Shown here piece by piece: positions 26,669 to 39,834 of a stretch of 64,000 bases of DNA; position 1 is the first letter of the stretch; every line of letters begins with the position of its first letter. The DNA lies in the NCBI RefSeq assembly GCF_000716595.1, contig NZ_JNXC01000001.1:744001-808000 (forward strand), read 5' to 3'. The translations under genes and the position numbers were made by a program. This stretch comes from Saccharothrix sp. NRRL B-16314 (GTDB lineage Bacteria > Actinomycetota > Actinomycetes > Mycobacteriales > Pseudonocardiaceae). The notes below the pieces were generated by a model. That model saw nothing but the letters and a program-made list of their open reading frames with translations. It had not been told where the DNA came from and did no database searches.

Positions 26669-29600
26669 TTGGCGATCTCTCGCGCGACCAAGGCCACTGC
26701 TGCGACCAACTCCACGTCGGGGATTCCCGGAGCGCCGAAGCGAGTCTCTTTCGCGAAGATCCACGAACCGCTTCAGACGCCCAACCTGCTCGACCTGCAG
26801 ATTCAGTCGTTCGAATGGCTCACCGGCGACGAGGCGTGGTTCCAGCGCCGCGTCGACGAAGGTGACGAGGCGCCGATGGGCGGCCTTGAAGAGGTCTTGA
26901 ACGAGATCTCGCCGATCGAGGACTTCTCCGGCTCGATGTCGCTCTCCTTCTCCGACCCACGCTTCGACGAGGTCAAGGCCTCGACCGAGGAGTGCAAGGA
27001 CAAGGACATGACGTACGCCGCCCCGTTGTTCGTCACGGCGGAGTTCACCAACCACACCACTGGCGAGATCAAGAGCCAGACGGTGTTCATGGGTGACTTC
27101 CCGATGATGACCGACACGGGCACGTTCATCATCAACGGCACCGAGCGGGTCGTGGTCTCCCAGCTCGTCCGCTCGCCGGGTGTCTACTACGACACCGCGA
27201 TCGACAAGACGACCGACAAGGACGTCTTCAGCGTCAAGATCATCCCGTCCCGGGGTGCCTGGCTGGAGTTCGACGTCGACAAGCGCGACACGGTCGGTGT
27301 CCGCATCGACCGCAAGCGCCGTCAGCCGGTGACCGTGCTGCTGAAGGCTTTGGGTTGGACCACCGAGCAGATCCGGGAGCGCTTCTCGTTCAGCGAGACG
27401 CTGCTGACGACGCTGGAGAAGGACCACACCGCGGGCACCGACGAGGCACTGCTCGACATCTACCGCAAGCTGCGTCCGGGCGAGCCGCCGACCAAGGAGT
27501 CCGCGCAGGCGCTGCTGGAGAACCTGTTCTTCAAGGACAAGCGCTACGACCTGGCGAAGGTCGGCCGGTACAAGATCAACAAGAAGCTGGGCCTGGCCTC
27601 CCCGATCTCCACGGGTGTGCTGACCGAGGACGACATCGTCACGACGATCGAGTACCTGGTCCGCCTGCACGCCGGTGAGACGACGATGCAGCCCGGCGAC
27701 ACCGAGGTGCCGGTCGAGGTCGACGACATCGACCACTTCGGCAACCGCCGCCTGCGCACCGTCGGCGAGCTGATCCAGAACCAGATCCGGGTCGGCCTGT
27801 CCCGCATGGAGCGCGTCGTCCGCGAGCGCATGACGACCCAGGACGTCGAGGCCATCACGCCGCAGACCCTGATCAACATCCGTCCGGTGGTGGCGGCGAT
27901 CAAGGAGTTCTTCGGCACCTCGCAGCTCTCGCAGTTCATGGACCAGATCAACCCGCTCGCGGGCCTGACCCACAAGCGCCGCCTGTCGGCGCTGGGCCCG
28001 GGTGGTCTGTCCCGTGAGCGCGCCGGCATGGAGGTCCGCGACGTCCACCCGTCGCACTACGGCCGCATGTGCCCGATCGAGACGCCGGAAGGCCCGAACA
28101 TCGGTCTGATCGGCTCGCTGTCGTCCTTCGGGCGGGTGAACCCGTTCGGCTTCATCGAGACGCCGTACCGCAAGGTCGTCGACGGCCGGGTCACCGACAA
28201 GATCGACTACCTGACGGCCGACGAGGAAGACCGGTACGTCAAGGCGCAGGCGAACGCCAAGATCGACGAGGACGGCAACTTCACCGAGGACCGCGTCCTG
28301 GTCCGCAAGAAGGGCGGCGAGGTCGAGTTCATCGACCCGGGCGACGTCGACTACATGGACGTGTCGCCGCGTCAGATGGTCTCCGCCGCGACCGCGCTGA
28401 TCCCGTTCCTCGAGCACGACGACGCGAACCGCGCCCTGATGGGCGCGAACATGCAGCGTCAGGCGGTGCCGCTGCTGCGCAGCGAGTCCCCGCTGGTCGG
28501 CACGGGCATGGAGCTGCGCGTCGCGGTCGACGCCGGTGACGTCGTCGTGGTCAAGAAGACCGGTGTGGTGGAGGAGATCTCCGCCGACTACATCACGGTC
28601 ATGGCCGACGACGGCTCGCGGCAGACCTACGCGCTGCACAAGTTCCGCCGGTCCAACCAGGGCAGCTGCATCAACCAGAAGCCCATCGTCAACGAGGGTG
28701 ACCGGGTCGAGGCGGGCCAGGTCATCGCGGACGGGCCGTGCACCGAGAACGGCGAGATGGCCCTGGGCAAGAACCTGCTCGTGGCGATCATGCCGTGGGA
28801 GGGCCACAACTACGAAGACGCGATCATCCTCTCCCAGCGCATCGTCCAGGACGACGTCCTGACCTCGATCCACATCGAGGAGCACGAGATCGACGCGCGG
28901 GACACCAAGCTGGGCGCCGAGGAGATCACCCGGGACATCCCCAACGTCTCCGAGGAGGTCCTGGCCGACCTCGACGAGCGCGGCATCATCCGGATCGGCG
29001 CCGAGGTCCAGCCGGGCGACATCCTGGTCGGCAAGGTCACGCCCAAGGGCGAGACCGAGCTGACCCCGGAGGAGCGCCTGCTCCGCGCCATCTTCGGCGA
29101 GAAGGCCCGCGAGGTCCGCGACACGTCGCTGAAGGTGCCGCACGGCGAGCGCGGCAAGGTCATCGGCATCCGCGTGTTCAGCCGTGAGGACGACGACGAG
29201 CTGCCCCCCGGCGTCAACGAGCTGGTCCGCGTCTACGTCGCCCAGAAGCGCAAGATCCAGGACGGCGACAAGCTCGCCGGCCGCCACGGCAACAAGGGCG
29301 TCATCGGCAAGATCCTCCCGGTCGAGGACATGCCGTTCCTGGAGGACGGCACCCCGGTCGACATCGTGCTGAACACGCACGGTGTGCCGCGTCGTATGAA
29401 CATCGGCCAGGTCCTGGAGACCCACCTCGGGTGGATCGCCAAGCAGGGCTGGAGCATCAACGGGGACCCGGACTGGGCGAAGAACCTGCCGGAGAGCCTG
29501 TACGAGGTCGACCCCGACACCAAGACCGCGACCCCGGTGTTCGACGGTGCGCGCGAGGACGAGCTGATGGGCCTCCTCGGCTCGACGCTGCCCAACCGCG

Positions 29601-30151
29601 ACGGCGAGCGCCTGGTGAAGGAGGACGGCAAGGCGGTGCTCCTGGACGGGCGCAGCGGCGAGCCGTTCCCGTTCCCGGTGTCGGTCGGCTACATGTACAT
29701 CCTCAAGCTCGGCCACCTGGTGGACGACAAGATCCACGCCCGCTCGACCGGCCCGTACTCGATGATCACACAGCAGCCGCTGGGTGGTAAGGCGCAGTTC
29801 GGTGGCCAGCGCTTCGGTGAGATGGAGTGCTGGGCGATGCAGGCGTACGGCGCCGCGTACACCCTCCAGGAACTGCTCACCATCAAGTCCGACGACGTGC
29901 TCGGCCGCGTGAAGGTCTACGAGGCCATCGTCAAGGGCGAGAACATCCCGGAGCCGGGTATCCCGGAGTCCTTCAAGGTGTTGCTCAAGGAGCTCCAGTC
30001 GCTGTGCCTCAACGTCGAGGTGCTGTCTTCGGACGGCGCCGCGATCGAGATGCGCGACGGCGACGACGAAGACCTCGAACGCGCGGCGGCGAACCTCGGC
30101 ATCAACCTGTCGAGGTCCGAGTCGCCGTCCGTGGACGACGTCGTCAACTGA
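26669..30151 (+). CDS. rpoB: DNA-directed RNA polymerase subunit beta
   Basis: 1160 residues from TTG 26669 (GGAAGGA about 10 nt upstream), the usual actinobacterial length. The rifampicin region is easily seen: [16 protein letters not shown], then [14 protein letters not shown]. Downstream are [14 protein letters not shown] and [15 protein letters not shown] near the C terminus. With RpoC it forms the catalytic core. One oddity: Ile427 stands where E. coli has Asn518 (usual D-Q-N-N-P), inside the rifamycin pocket region. The gene is 125 bp upstream of rpoC. Confidence 0.98.
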   Translation: MAISRATKATAATNSTSGIPGAPKRVSFAKIHEPLQTPNLLDLQIQSFEWLTGDEAWFQRRVDEGDEAPMGGLEEVLNEISPIEDFSGSMSLSFSDPRFDEVKASTEECKDKDMTYAAPLFVTAEFTNHTTGEIKSQTVFMGDFPMMTDTGTFIINGTERVVVSQLVRSPGVYYDTAIDKTTDKDVFSVKIIPSRGAWLEFDVDKRDTVGVRIDRKRRQPVTVLLKALGWTTEQIRERFSFSETLLTTLEKDHTAGTDEALLDIYRKLRPGEPPTKESAQALLENLFFKDKRYDLAKVGRYKINKKLGLASPISTGVLTEDDIVTTIEYLVRLHAGETTMQPGDTEVPVEVDDIDHFGNRRLRTVGELIQNQIRVGLSRMERVVRERMTTQDVEAITPQTLINIRPVVAAIKEFFGTSQLSQFMDQINPLAGLTHKRRLSALGPGGLSRERAGMEVRDVHPSHYGRMCPIETPEGPNIGLIGSLSSFGRVNPFGFIETPYRKVVDGRVTDKIDYLTADEEDRYVKAQANAKIDEDGNFTEDRVLVRKKGGEVEFIDPGDVDYMDVSPRQMVSAATALIPFLEHDDANRALMGANMQRQAVPLLRSESPLVGTGMELRVAVDAGDVVVVKKTGVVEEISADYITVMADDGSRQTYALHKFRRSNQGSCINQKPIVNEGDRVEAGQVIADGPCTENGEMALGKNLLVAIMPWEGHNYEDAIILSQRIVQDDVLTSIHIEEHEIDARDTKLGAEEITRDIPNVSEEVLADLDERGIIRIGAEVQPGDILVGKVTPKGETELTPEERLLRAIFGEKAREVRDTSLKVPHGERGKVIGIRVFSREDDDELPPGVNELVRVYVAQKRKIQDGDKLAGRHGNKGVIGKILPVEDMPFLEDGTPVDIVLNTHGVPRRMNIGQVLETHLGWIAKQGWSINGDPDWAKNLPESLYEVDPDTKTATPVFDGAREDELMGLLGSTLPNRDGERLVKEDGKAVLLDGRSGEPFPFPVSVGYMYILKLGHLVDDKIHARSTGPYSMITQQPLGGKAQFGGQRFGEMECWAMQAYGAAYTLQELLTIKSDDVLGRVKVYEAIVKGENIPEPGIPESFKVLLKELQSLCLNVEVLSSDGAAIEMRDGDDEDLERAAANLGINLSRSESPSVDDVVN

Positions 30152-30276
30152 CCCTCGTCGGTCACCGCGGGTGCCTGCCCTGCGAATCGAGGACAGGCAC
30201 CCCGCGGTGGCCCCGCCACCAGCTCCCAAGCACCGCCTTCCGGGGCAACGAAACAAATAAGGGGAAGAGAGTAGAC

Positions 30277-34173
<3,897 letters not shown>

Positions 34174-34188
34174 AGTCGAACCGCATGA

Positions 34189-34225
34189 GCCAGAGGCCCC
34201 GGAGCACCGCTCCGGGGCCTCTGGC
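34189..34225. terminator. Terminator after rpoC
   Basis: Perfect 16-bp stem GCCAGAGGCCCCGGAG/CTCCGGGGCCTCTGGC with a 5-nt loop, followed by CTTTCC, 15 nt beyond the rpoC stop. It also lies 13 nt past the end of the convergent gene at 34238. Confidence 0.92.
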
Positions 34226-34237
34226 CTTTCCGGCTCG

Positions 34238-35044
34238 TCATGCCGAGCGCGATCCCGCCGCGGCCGAACCGTCCAGCTCGTCCATGACGTCGCGGCCGAC
34301 TTCCAGGTCGGTCGGGTTGTCGAACGGGAACCAGGGACCGGCGGACGGCACCGCCGTCACCGGCACCGACCGGCTCCGGACCAGTCGGGCGAGCGCGTCG
34401 CCGACGCCGAGGCCCTCGGTCTGTCCGGTGTCCCGCATCCGCCGCAGCACCTGCCACGAAGCGGGGGTCAGCTTCACCAGTCGCAGCCACTGCCCCTGCG
34501 CGACCGGCCCGTCGCCGGGACGGCCCCCCATCCGCGCCACGTACCGCCTGCTGCGGTCCAGGACGACGGGGTCGGCGTCCGACCGCGGATCGTCGCGCCG
34601 CCGCGCCCACAGCGCCCGCCAGTGGGGGTCGAAGGCGACGGCCAGCGGACCGGGGGCCGCGCAGAGCCGCCGGATGGTTTCCGCCGAGCACACGACGTTG
34701 CCGAACTGCACCACCACCGTGGCGCGGCGCAGCCAGTCGTCGGCCACGGCGAGTGAGTCGAGCGAGGTGGTGCTCGCCCAGAGGGGGTTCTCGAACAGCG
34801 TCAGGTCCGTGCCGTGGAAGCCGTCCGTGCGCCAGCCGACGACCGCGCCGATCCGCCACACACCCGCGCGGCGCAACGCCGCCTTCTGCCTTCTGATCAG
34901 GGTGTCGCCGCGAACCTCGACGAGGCTCGCCGGGCGGTCCGCGGTAGCGCGCCCCAGTTCCGCGCTTCGACCCGCGGTGAGTATCACGGCCCTCGGCGAC
35001 GAGGACAGCCGGGCCAGGGGCAAGACGTGGGATGTTTGCCGCAT
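34238..35044 (-). CDS. Nucleotidyltransferase-like protein (LicC/sugar-phosphate type)
   Basis: 268 residues from ATG 35044; a GTG at about 34987 with GAGGGC upstream would start at the family's usual N terminus and is a real alternative. The NTP-transferase pattern is present but weak: A-V-I-L-T-A-G-R-S (normally A-A-G-x-G/S-x-R), R-P-A-S-L-V-E-V-R-G, a F-E-N-P...T-T-S-L-D-S-L segment and D-P-H-W-R-A-L-W-A-R-R, which match phosphocholine cytidylyltransferase-like enzymes. The basic residue of the G-x-R-L motif is displaced, so activity is uncertain. It would attach a nucleotide to a small phosphorylated substrate. Being next to an IS remnant and a biosynthetic cluster, it may belong to the accessory DNA. 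Confidence 0.6.
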   Translation of the reverse strand: MRQTSHVLPLARLSSSPRAVILTAGRSAELGRATADRPASLVEVRGDTLIRRQKAALRRAGVWRIGAVVGWRTDGFHGTDLTLFENPLWASTTSLDSLAVADDWLRRATVVVQFGNVVCSAETIRRLCAAPGPLAVAFDPHWRALWARRRDDPRSDADPVVLDRSRRYVARMGGRPGDGPVAQGQWLRLVKLTPASWQVLRRMRDTGQTEGLGVGDALARLVRSRSVPVTAVPSAGPWFPFDNPTDLEVGRDVMDELDGSAAAGSRSA

Positions 35045-35159
35045 ACTGGCAACATTCGTCGTTCGCGCCGGTCATCGGCAGTGTTGAGCCGTTGACTCTT
35101 GCGGTAAACATGGCCGGCGATCCGCGCACCGCCGCGTCGACGGCAGTGGGCGGCCCGCT

Positions 35160-35525
35160 GGATGATCGATTCCACGGGATCAGTAGCCCATAGGCGACCA
35201 GTGGGCGCTTGACCGGTTGTCCGGTCTTGTCGTTGTGCCACATGGCGGCGGTGAGGGCGAGGATGCGTTGCAGGACGCGGACGATCACCCCGGCGGGGGT
35301 GCGTCCGCCGTGCCGTTCCAGGTCGAGCTGTGCCTTGAAGGTCTTTGATCGACTCGATGGTCCGGCGCAGCGGCTTGAACAGTCGCGCGTCGGGCCGTTC
35401 GGGCTCGCCCTTGCGGGCCGGGCGCAGCAGGTCGACTCCGGCGTCGGCCAGTGCCCGTTCGAAGTCGCGGCCGTAGTGGTGGCGGTCGGCGATCAGGGTC
35501 TGGCCGGGTCGTTCCGTCGTCAACG
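35160..35525 (-). pseudogene. IS982-type transposase remnant with frameshift
   Basis: Minus-strand translation in two frames gives the C-terminal third of an IS982-family transposase: first P-G-Q-T-L-I-A-D-R-H-H-Y-G and L-L-R-P-A-R-K-G-E-P-E-R, L-F-K-P-L-R-R-T-I-E-S-I, then after a shift at about 35340-35347, F-K-A-Q-L-D-L-E-R-H-G-G-R-T-P-A-G and V-L-Q-R-I-L-A-L-T-A-A-M-W-H-N-D. One or two bases are gained or lost at the junction. The N-terminal two thirds are missing, and no terminal inverted repeats were identified with confidence. It is a dead element, suggesting that the region was assembled by transfer. Confidence 0.8.
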
Positions 35526-35569
35526 CGGGGTGTCGATGTCGGTCGTCACAACCGATCGTCGACACCCCG
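35526..35569 (-). terminator. Inverted repeat after the NB-ARC regulator
   Basis: Perfect 11-bp arms CGGGGTGTCGA/TCGACACCCCG separated by 22 nt that contain a further CGGT/ACCG pairing. It starts 8 nt past the stop at 35577 and lies at the edge of the transposase remnant, so it may be a terminator or an insertion scar. Confidence 0.5.
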
Positions 35570-35576
35570 TCTCACG

Positions 35577-36911
35577 TCACGGGCCCGGCCATCCCTCGGA
35601 ATCAATCGTCCAGGGCGGATCGTCGTTCGAGGCGGGCACTGCCGCCGCGAGATGCGCCCGGTCGTCCTCGTGCTCCGCCCGTTCGGCCGCGAACAAGGCC
35701 AGCAGCTCGTGCAGCCGGTAACGGTCGCCGCCCAGGTGTTCGAGCATGTGCGCGACGACCAACGAGTACAGCACTTGTTGGGCCCGCTCGTGCTCCAGTC
35801 CCGCCAGCACGCCGACCGCAGCCGCGGTGATCTCCGTGTGCCCCAGGGTGCTGATCATCCGCAGCACGCGGCGCTCTTCGACGTCCAAGCGGCGGTAGGA
35901 CCACGAGAACACGGTCCGCACGGCGACCTGGTCGTCCAAGGCGAGCACGTTCAGCCTGTTGTCCTCCTCGGCGAGGTGCCGCACCAGGTCGCCCACGGAC
36001 AGCAGCGGGTCGGTGATGAGGTGTTCGGCGGCGATCCGCAGCGCCAGTGGCAGGTGGCCGCACCGCCGCACCAGCTCGGCCAACGCCGCCGGCGCCGAAG
36101 GGTCGGCGGCGAGCCGTGCCGTGCCGAGCGCCTCGCGCAGCAGTTCCTCCCCCTCGGCGTCGCTCAGCCGACCCAGGTCCAGCCGTTCGCCGTGGGTGCG
36201 CACCGCCAGGGCGGGCAGTGAACGACGGCTGGTCACGACCACGAAGCAGCAGCCGGAACCGGGTAACAGCGGCTGCACCTGGTCGGAGTCGGCGGCGTTG
36301 TCGAGCACCAGCAGCACCTCGCGGTCGGCGAGCATCGACCGCAACAGCGCGGCCCGGCGGGTGAGGTCCAGCAGGCCGACGTCAACGGGGGAGCCGAGCC
36401 CGAGCAGCAACTCCTCGAGCACGTCCTCGGGCGTGGCGGGGGAGTGGTCGTGGGAGAACCCGCCCAGGTCGACGAAGAGCTGGCCGTCCGGGAAGCGGTG
36501 CGAGACGTCGTGCGCCCAGCGCAGCGCGAGAGCGGTCTTGCCGACGCCCGGAGCGCCCTCGATCACCGCGATGCGGGAGGCGCCGGGGCGGTGCAGCTTC
36601 GCCAGCAGCGCGTCGAGCTGGTCCAGGTGGCCACGCCGCCCGACGAAACCGGCGACGGCCGCCGGCAGTTCCGCGGGCCGGGGCACGGTGCTGCCGACGA
36701 GCGCGAGCAGCGTGCCGCGGGCCTCCAGCAACTCGTCGCAGCGCCGGGCGAAGTCGACCGACGGCGGAGTGCCGTTCTTGATCTTGCTCAGCCAGCCGGG
36801 GGTGTACCCCGCCAGATCGGCGAACTTCCGCCACGACATCCCCCGGCGTGCGAGCAGTCGTTCCAACTCCGCGGCGAACGGCCCGTGTGCCCGTCCGGCT
36901 TTGGAACCCAC
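35577..36911 (-). CDS. XRE/NB-ARC (STAND) transcriptional regulator lacking TPRs
   Basis: 444 residues from ATG 36911. Residues 13-70 are an XRE-type helix-turn-helix (L-A-R-R-G-M-S-W-R-K-F-A-D-L-A-G-Y). An NB-ARC ATPase follows: Walker A G-A-P-G-V-G-K-T (119-126), Walker B L-L-V-L-D-N (200-205), sensor T-S-R and the P-L-A-L motif (288-291). Regulators of this type usually continue with several hundred residues of TPR repeats; here the protein stops soon after the winged-helix part (R-Y-R-L-H-E-L-L), next to the transposase remnant. It is divergent from the O-methyltransferase (191 bp) and is the best candidate for a cluster regulator. Loss of the sensor arm could make it inactive or constitutive. 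Confidence 0.82.
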   Translation of the reverse strand: MGSKAGRAHGPFAAELERLLARRGMSWRKFADLAGYTPGWLSKIKNGTPPSVDFARRCDELLEARGTLLALVGSTVPRPAELPAAVAGFVGRRGHLDQLDALLAKLHRPGASRIAVIEGAPGVGKTALALRWAHDVSHRFPDGQLFVDLGGFSHDHSPATPEDVLEELLLGLGSPVDVGLLDLTRRAALLRSMLADREVLLVLDNAADSDQVQPLLPGSGCCFVVVTSRRSLPALAVRTHGERLDLGRLSDAEGEELLREALGTARLAADPSAPAALAELVRRCGHLPLALRIAAEHLITDPLLSVGDLVRHLAEEDNRLNVLALDDQVAVRTVFSWSYRRLDVEERRVLRMISTLGHTEITAAAVGVLAGLEHERAQQVLYSLVVAHMLEHLGGDRYRLHELLALFAAERAEHEDDRAHLAAAVPASNDDPPWTIDSEGWPGP

Positions 36912-37102
36912 GATGTGCCTCCCCTGGGCCGTGCCGACTGTTGTCTTTAGGTAACCAGATAACTACTCAGAGCGGTAACGGCTGGAATTCGGGTACCGGT
37001 CGTCCGCCTCGGCGATGTCCCTCGTTCGGTGGCGGCGACGAGAGCGGGCCCGTTGTTACGTTGCGATCAAGTGGATCTCCGAGCAGAGGGAGCTGTGTCC
37101 GG

Positions 37103-38152
37103 ATGAGTGACGAAGCCGGGGAGGACGCCGCCGTCGTGAGGGAGGTGGCGGCGATGTCCACGCTGTTCACCCCGTGGTCGGTACGCCTGGCCGTCACCTG
37201 CCGGCTGCCCGACCTGGTGGCCGGGGGCTGCACCGGTGTGGCCGAGTTGGCCGAGCGGTCGGGCACCGACCCCGGTGCGCTGCGCCGCGTGCTGCGCCAC
37301 CTGGTGAACCTGGGGCTGTTCACCGAAGCGGGACCGGACCGGGTGGAGCTCGCGCCGCGCGGCCGGGTGCTGATGGCGGACCACCCGGCGCGGTTGGCGT
37401 GCCTGCTGGACCAGTCGAACCCGTGGGCCGAGCGGACCGACCGCGCGGTGCCGGGGCTGCTGGAGTCCGTGCGCACGGGCACGAGCGCGTGGCCGTCGGT
37501 GTTCGGCCGGCCCTTCTGGGAGGACCTGGCTGCGGACGCGGAGTTCTCCAAGGCGTTCGACGAGGTGATGGCCGGGCACGCCGCGGTCTTCGGGCCCGCG
37601 GTCGCCTCCCGGTGGGACTGGTCGGGCGTGACGCGCCTCGTGGACGTCGGCGGGGGCACCGGCCTGCTGCTGGCCGACGTGCTGCGCCGCCACCCGCACC
37701 TGCGCGGGACTCTCGTCGACCTGCCCGGCACCACGCGGCGGGCGCACACCACCTTCGAGGCGGCCGGTGTCGCCGACCGGGTGGAGGTGGCCGCCGGCAG
37801 CTTCTTCGACCCGTTGCCCGCCGGTGGAGACGTCTACCTGCTGTCCAACATCATTCACGACTGGGAGGACGCCGACAGCGAGCGCATCCTGCGGCGCTGT
37901 GCCGAGGCGGCCGGGCCGGGCGGCACGGTACTGCTGGCGGAGCGCTTGGTCGGCGACGGGCACGACCTGGCGGCGCGCACACTGGTGAGCCAGCGGGACA
38001 TGGCGATGCTGGTGCTGCTGGGTGCGCGGGAGCGCGGGCTGGACGAGTTCCGGGCGTTGGGAGTGGCGTCGGGTCTCCGACTGGAGTCGACGACTCCGCT
38101 GGTGCCCGAGCAGGGCGCGCACCTGCTGGTCTTCACGGTCGCCCGCGACTGA
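37103..38152 (+). CDS. SAM-dependent O-methyltransferase, plant/antibiotic type
   Basis: 349 residues from ATG 37103 (AGGGAG 10 nt upstream); upstream open frame lacks a start signal. Two domains: an N-terminal winged-helix dimerisation domain (15-100, with V-A-E-L-A-E-R-S-G-T-D-P-G-A-L-R-R-V-L) and a Rossmann methyltransferase domain with D-V-G-G-G-T-G (181-187), an acidic strand end L-V-D-L-P, and I-I-H-D-W-E-D, where His252 is the expected general base. Such enzymes methylate phenols or enols in natural-product pathways. The substrate is unknown. It lies alone on the plus strand, converging with the P450 (63 bp between stops). Confidence 0.88.
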   Translation: MSDEAGEDAAVVREVAAMSTLFTPWSVRLAVTCRLPDLVAGGCTGVAELAERSGTDPGALRRVLRHLVNLGLFTEAGPDRVELAPRGRVLMADHPARLACLLDQSNPWAERTDRAVPGLLESVRTGTSAWPSVFGRPFWEDLAADAEFSKAFDEVMAGHAAVFGPAVASRWDWSGVTRLVDVGGGTGLLLADVLRRHPHLRGTLVDLPGTTRRAHTTFEAAGVADRVEVAAGSFFDPLPAGGDVYLLSNIIHDWEDADSERILRRCAEAAGPGGTVLLAERLVGDGHDLAARTLVSQRDMAMLVLLGARERGLDEFRALGVASGLRLESTTPLVPEQGAHLLVFTVARD

Positions 38153-38215
38153 GGCCCCCTGCGTCGGCGGTCTCGTGTCGACGTCGTGGTGCGGACGGCC
38201 GAGCCCCGGACCGCC

Positions 38216-39433
38216 TCAGCGGGCCCACACCGGGCGGATCGGCAGTGCGCGCAGGCCGATCGCCTGCCGGGGGTCGACCTCCTCGACGCCGTCGCCGAGG
38301 CGGAAGTCGCTCCAGTCCGCGAGCAGCGCCTCCAGCGCCACCTTCTGCTCCAGCCGGGCCAGGGGCGCGCCGATGCAGAAGTGGATGCCCCGGCCCAGGG
38401 CCAGGTGCCGGTTCGGCCGGCGCCGCGGTCGGAACTCGTCGGCGTCCGGGAACTGCCGCTCGTCCAGGTTGGCCGAGGCGACCCACACCAGGACGACGTC
38501 GCCCGCCGGTATCACCTGCCCGCCGAGGGTGACCTCCCGCGTGGTGCGCCGCGCGGTCGCGGGGAGTTGCCCGCGCAGGCGCAGCACCTCCTCGACCGCC
38601 GCCGGGATCGCCGACGGCTCCGTGCGCAGCGCATCGGCCACGTCGGGCCGGGTGGCCAGCAGGTGGACGGCGTTGCCCAGCACCATCGTCGTCGTGATGT
38701 GCCCGGCGACCAGCAGGAACCCGCAGACGCCGAGCACCTCCTCGTCGGCGAGCTGCTGCCCCTCGTCCTCGGCGAGCAGCAGTTGGCTGATCAGGTCGTC
38801 ACCGGGTCGCTGTCGCCGGTCTGCGATGACGTCGAGGAAGTAGGCGTTCATCTCACCGATCTGCGGCTCGACCGAGCGCAGCATCTCCTCGGTCGGGATG
38901 ATCACCGGGTCGTCTCCCCGCCCCTGGTAGAACAGCGCGTCCGCCCAGCGGCGGAACCGCTCGCGCTCGCTCAGCGGGATGCGCAGCAGTTCCGCGATCA
39001 CCGCCAGCGGCAGGGGGTAGGCCAGTGCGTCGATCAACTCCACTTCCGGCCGGCCGCGCACCTCGTCGAGCAGTTCGCGGGTGATGCGCCGCACCACCGG
39101 CTCCAGGGCCTCCACGACCCTGGGCGTGAACGCCTTGCCCACCAGGCCGCGCATCCGGCGGTGGTCGGGTGGGTCGAAGCCGTTGAACGCGCCGCGCGCC
39201 ACGATCGCGAACTGCTCGGGCTGCACGACCAGGTCGCGCAGGTCTGACGAGTACGTCTCGTGGTCGGTGAGCACGGCCGTCGCGTCGGCGTGGCGGAACA
39301 CGTGCCAGTGGCCGAGGACGCGGTCGCGCCGGATCGGGGCGTGCTCGCGCATGTGCGCCCACCACGCCTTCAACGCTTCGTAACCCGCGGGCTGGTCGGA
39401 CAGGTCGAGTCCCGGAACGGTGTCGAGCACCAC
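38216..39433 (-). CDS. Cytochrome P450 with unusual I-helix
   Basis: 405 residues from GTG 39433 (GGAGGGAG at 39444-39437; the next GTG at 39430 is equally possible); an ATG at 39514 lacks an SD. Class I bacterial P450 with the E-x-x-R motif in V-E-E-V-L-R-L-R and the heme loop L-G-R-G-I-H-F-C-I-G, with Cys353 as heme ligand (Leu replaces the usual Phe at the start). The I-helix reads A-G-H-I-T-T (243-248): Ile246 occupies the place of the conserved acid used for proton delivery. No ferredoxin gene is adjacent. It is divergent from the repetitive-peptide operon, with 401 bp between starts, and is a candidate tailoring or cross-linking oxidase. Confidence 0.9.
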   Translation of the reverse strand: MVLDTVPGLDLSDQPAGYEALKAWWAHMREHAPIRRDRVLGHWHVFRHADATAVLTDHETYSSDLRDLVVQPEQFAIVARGAFNGFDPPDHRRMRGLVGKAFTPRVVEALEPVVRRITRELLDEVRGRPEVELIDALAYPLPLAVIAELLRIPLSERERFRRWADALFYQGRGDDPVIIPTEEMLRSVEPQIGEMNAYFLDVIADRRQRPGDDLISQLLLAEDEGQQLADEEVLGVCGFLLVAGHITTTMVLGNAVHLLATRPDVADALRTEPSAIPAAVEEVLRLRGQLPATARRTTREVTLGGQVIPAGDVVLVWVASANLDERQFPDADEFRPRRRPNRHLALGRGIHFCIGAPLARLEQKVALEALLADWSDFRLGDGVEEVDPRQAIGLRALPIRPVWAR

Positions 39434-39834
39434 GAGCTCCCTCCGGACGCGGTACGGGAAATGGTGAATCACGGCGATCGGTGCCGCCTCGATTCGACGA
39501 TCATAACGTTGCATTCCCCGTCATTGGACAATCCGCCGCCCGGGTGACGGGGGTCGCGGTGCCGGTCAATGGTCCGTTAGGGGGAAGTTTTCGGCTGGTA
39601 CAATTAAGGATCTACCCGGTCTCGCAATTACCCGATCGGTCTATTGAGGTGCTCCCGGTCAATCGCTAGAAATGTAGTGGGCGTAGTTTGCGGGTAATAG
39701 TCGGCCGGCTCATCCGGTGTCTGGGGTAATTCACTCGTCATCTTACTGCGCCATTTTTCGGCCGACGCCGCCCTGGGCGCCGATTTCGGTATGCCGATTT
39801 CAGGTGTGCACGTCCATCTGGCAAGGAGTGATCA
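39434..39834. promoter_or_regulatory. Divergent control region of the P450 and the peptide operon
   Basis: 401 bp, clearly more AT-rich than its surroundings. A -10-like TACAAT lies at 39599-39604 on the plus strand with a weak -35. CCGGTCAAT occurs twice as a direct repeat (39562-39570 and 39655-39663), with a related CGATCGGTCTATT near 39633. These could be regulator sites. Any transcript from here would carry a leader of about 220 nt before the peptide gene. No gene with an SD is present. Confidence 0.4.

Noticed and set aside
26636..30256. Antisense open frame of about 1200 codons across rpoB, and a similar one of about 1130 codons across rpoC (30280-33675).
   Set aside because: High GC content leaves antisense frames open opposite strongly biased codons. 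Composition (runs of H, D, R, Q, V) and lack of an SD show they are shadows.
36848..37102. Longer N terminus of the O-methyltransferase.
   Set aside because: The extra 85 residues have shadow composition and overlap the divergent regulator start; ATG 37103 has an SD and the family's usual beginning.
39434..39514. ATG 39514 as start of the P450.
   Set aside because: No SD; GGAGGGAG precedes the GTG pair at 39433/39430, and the resulting length fits the family.
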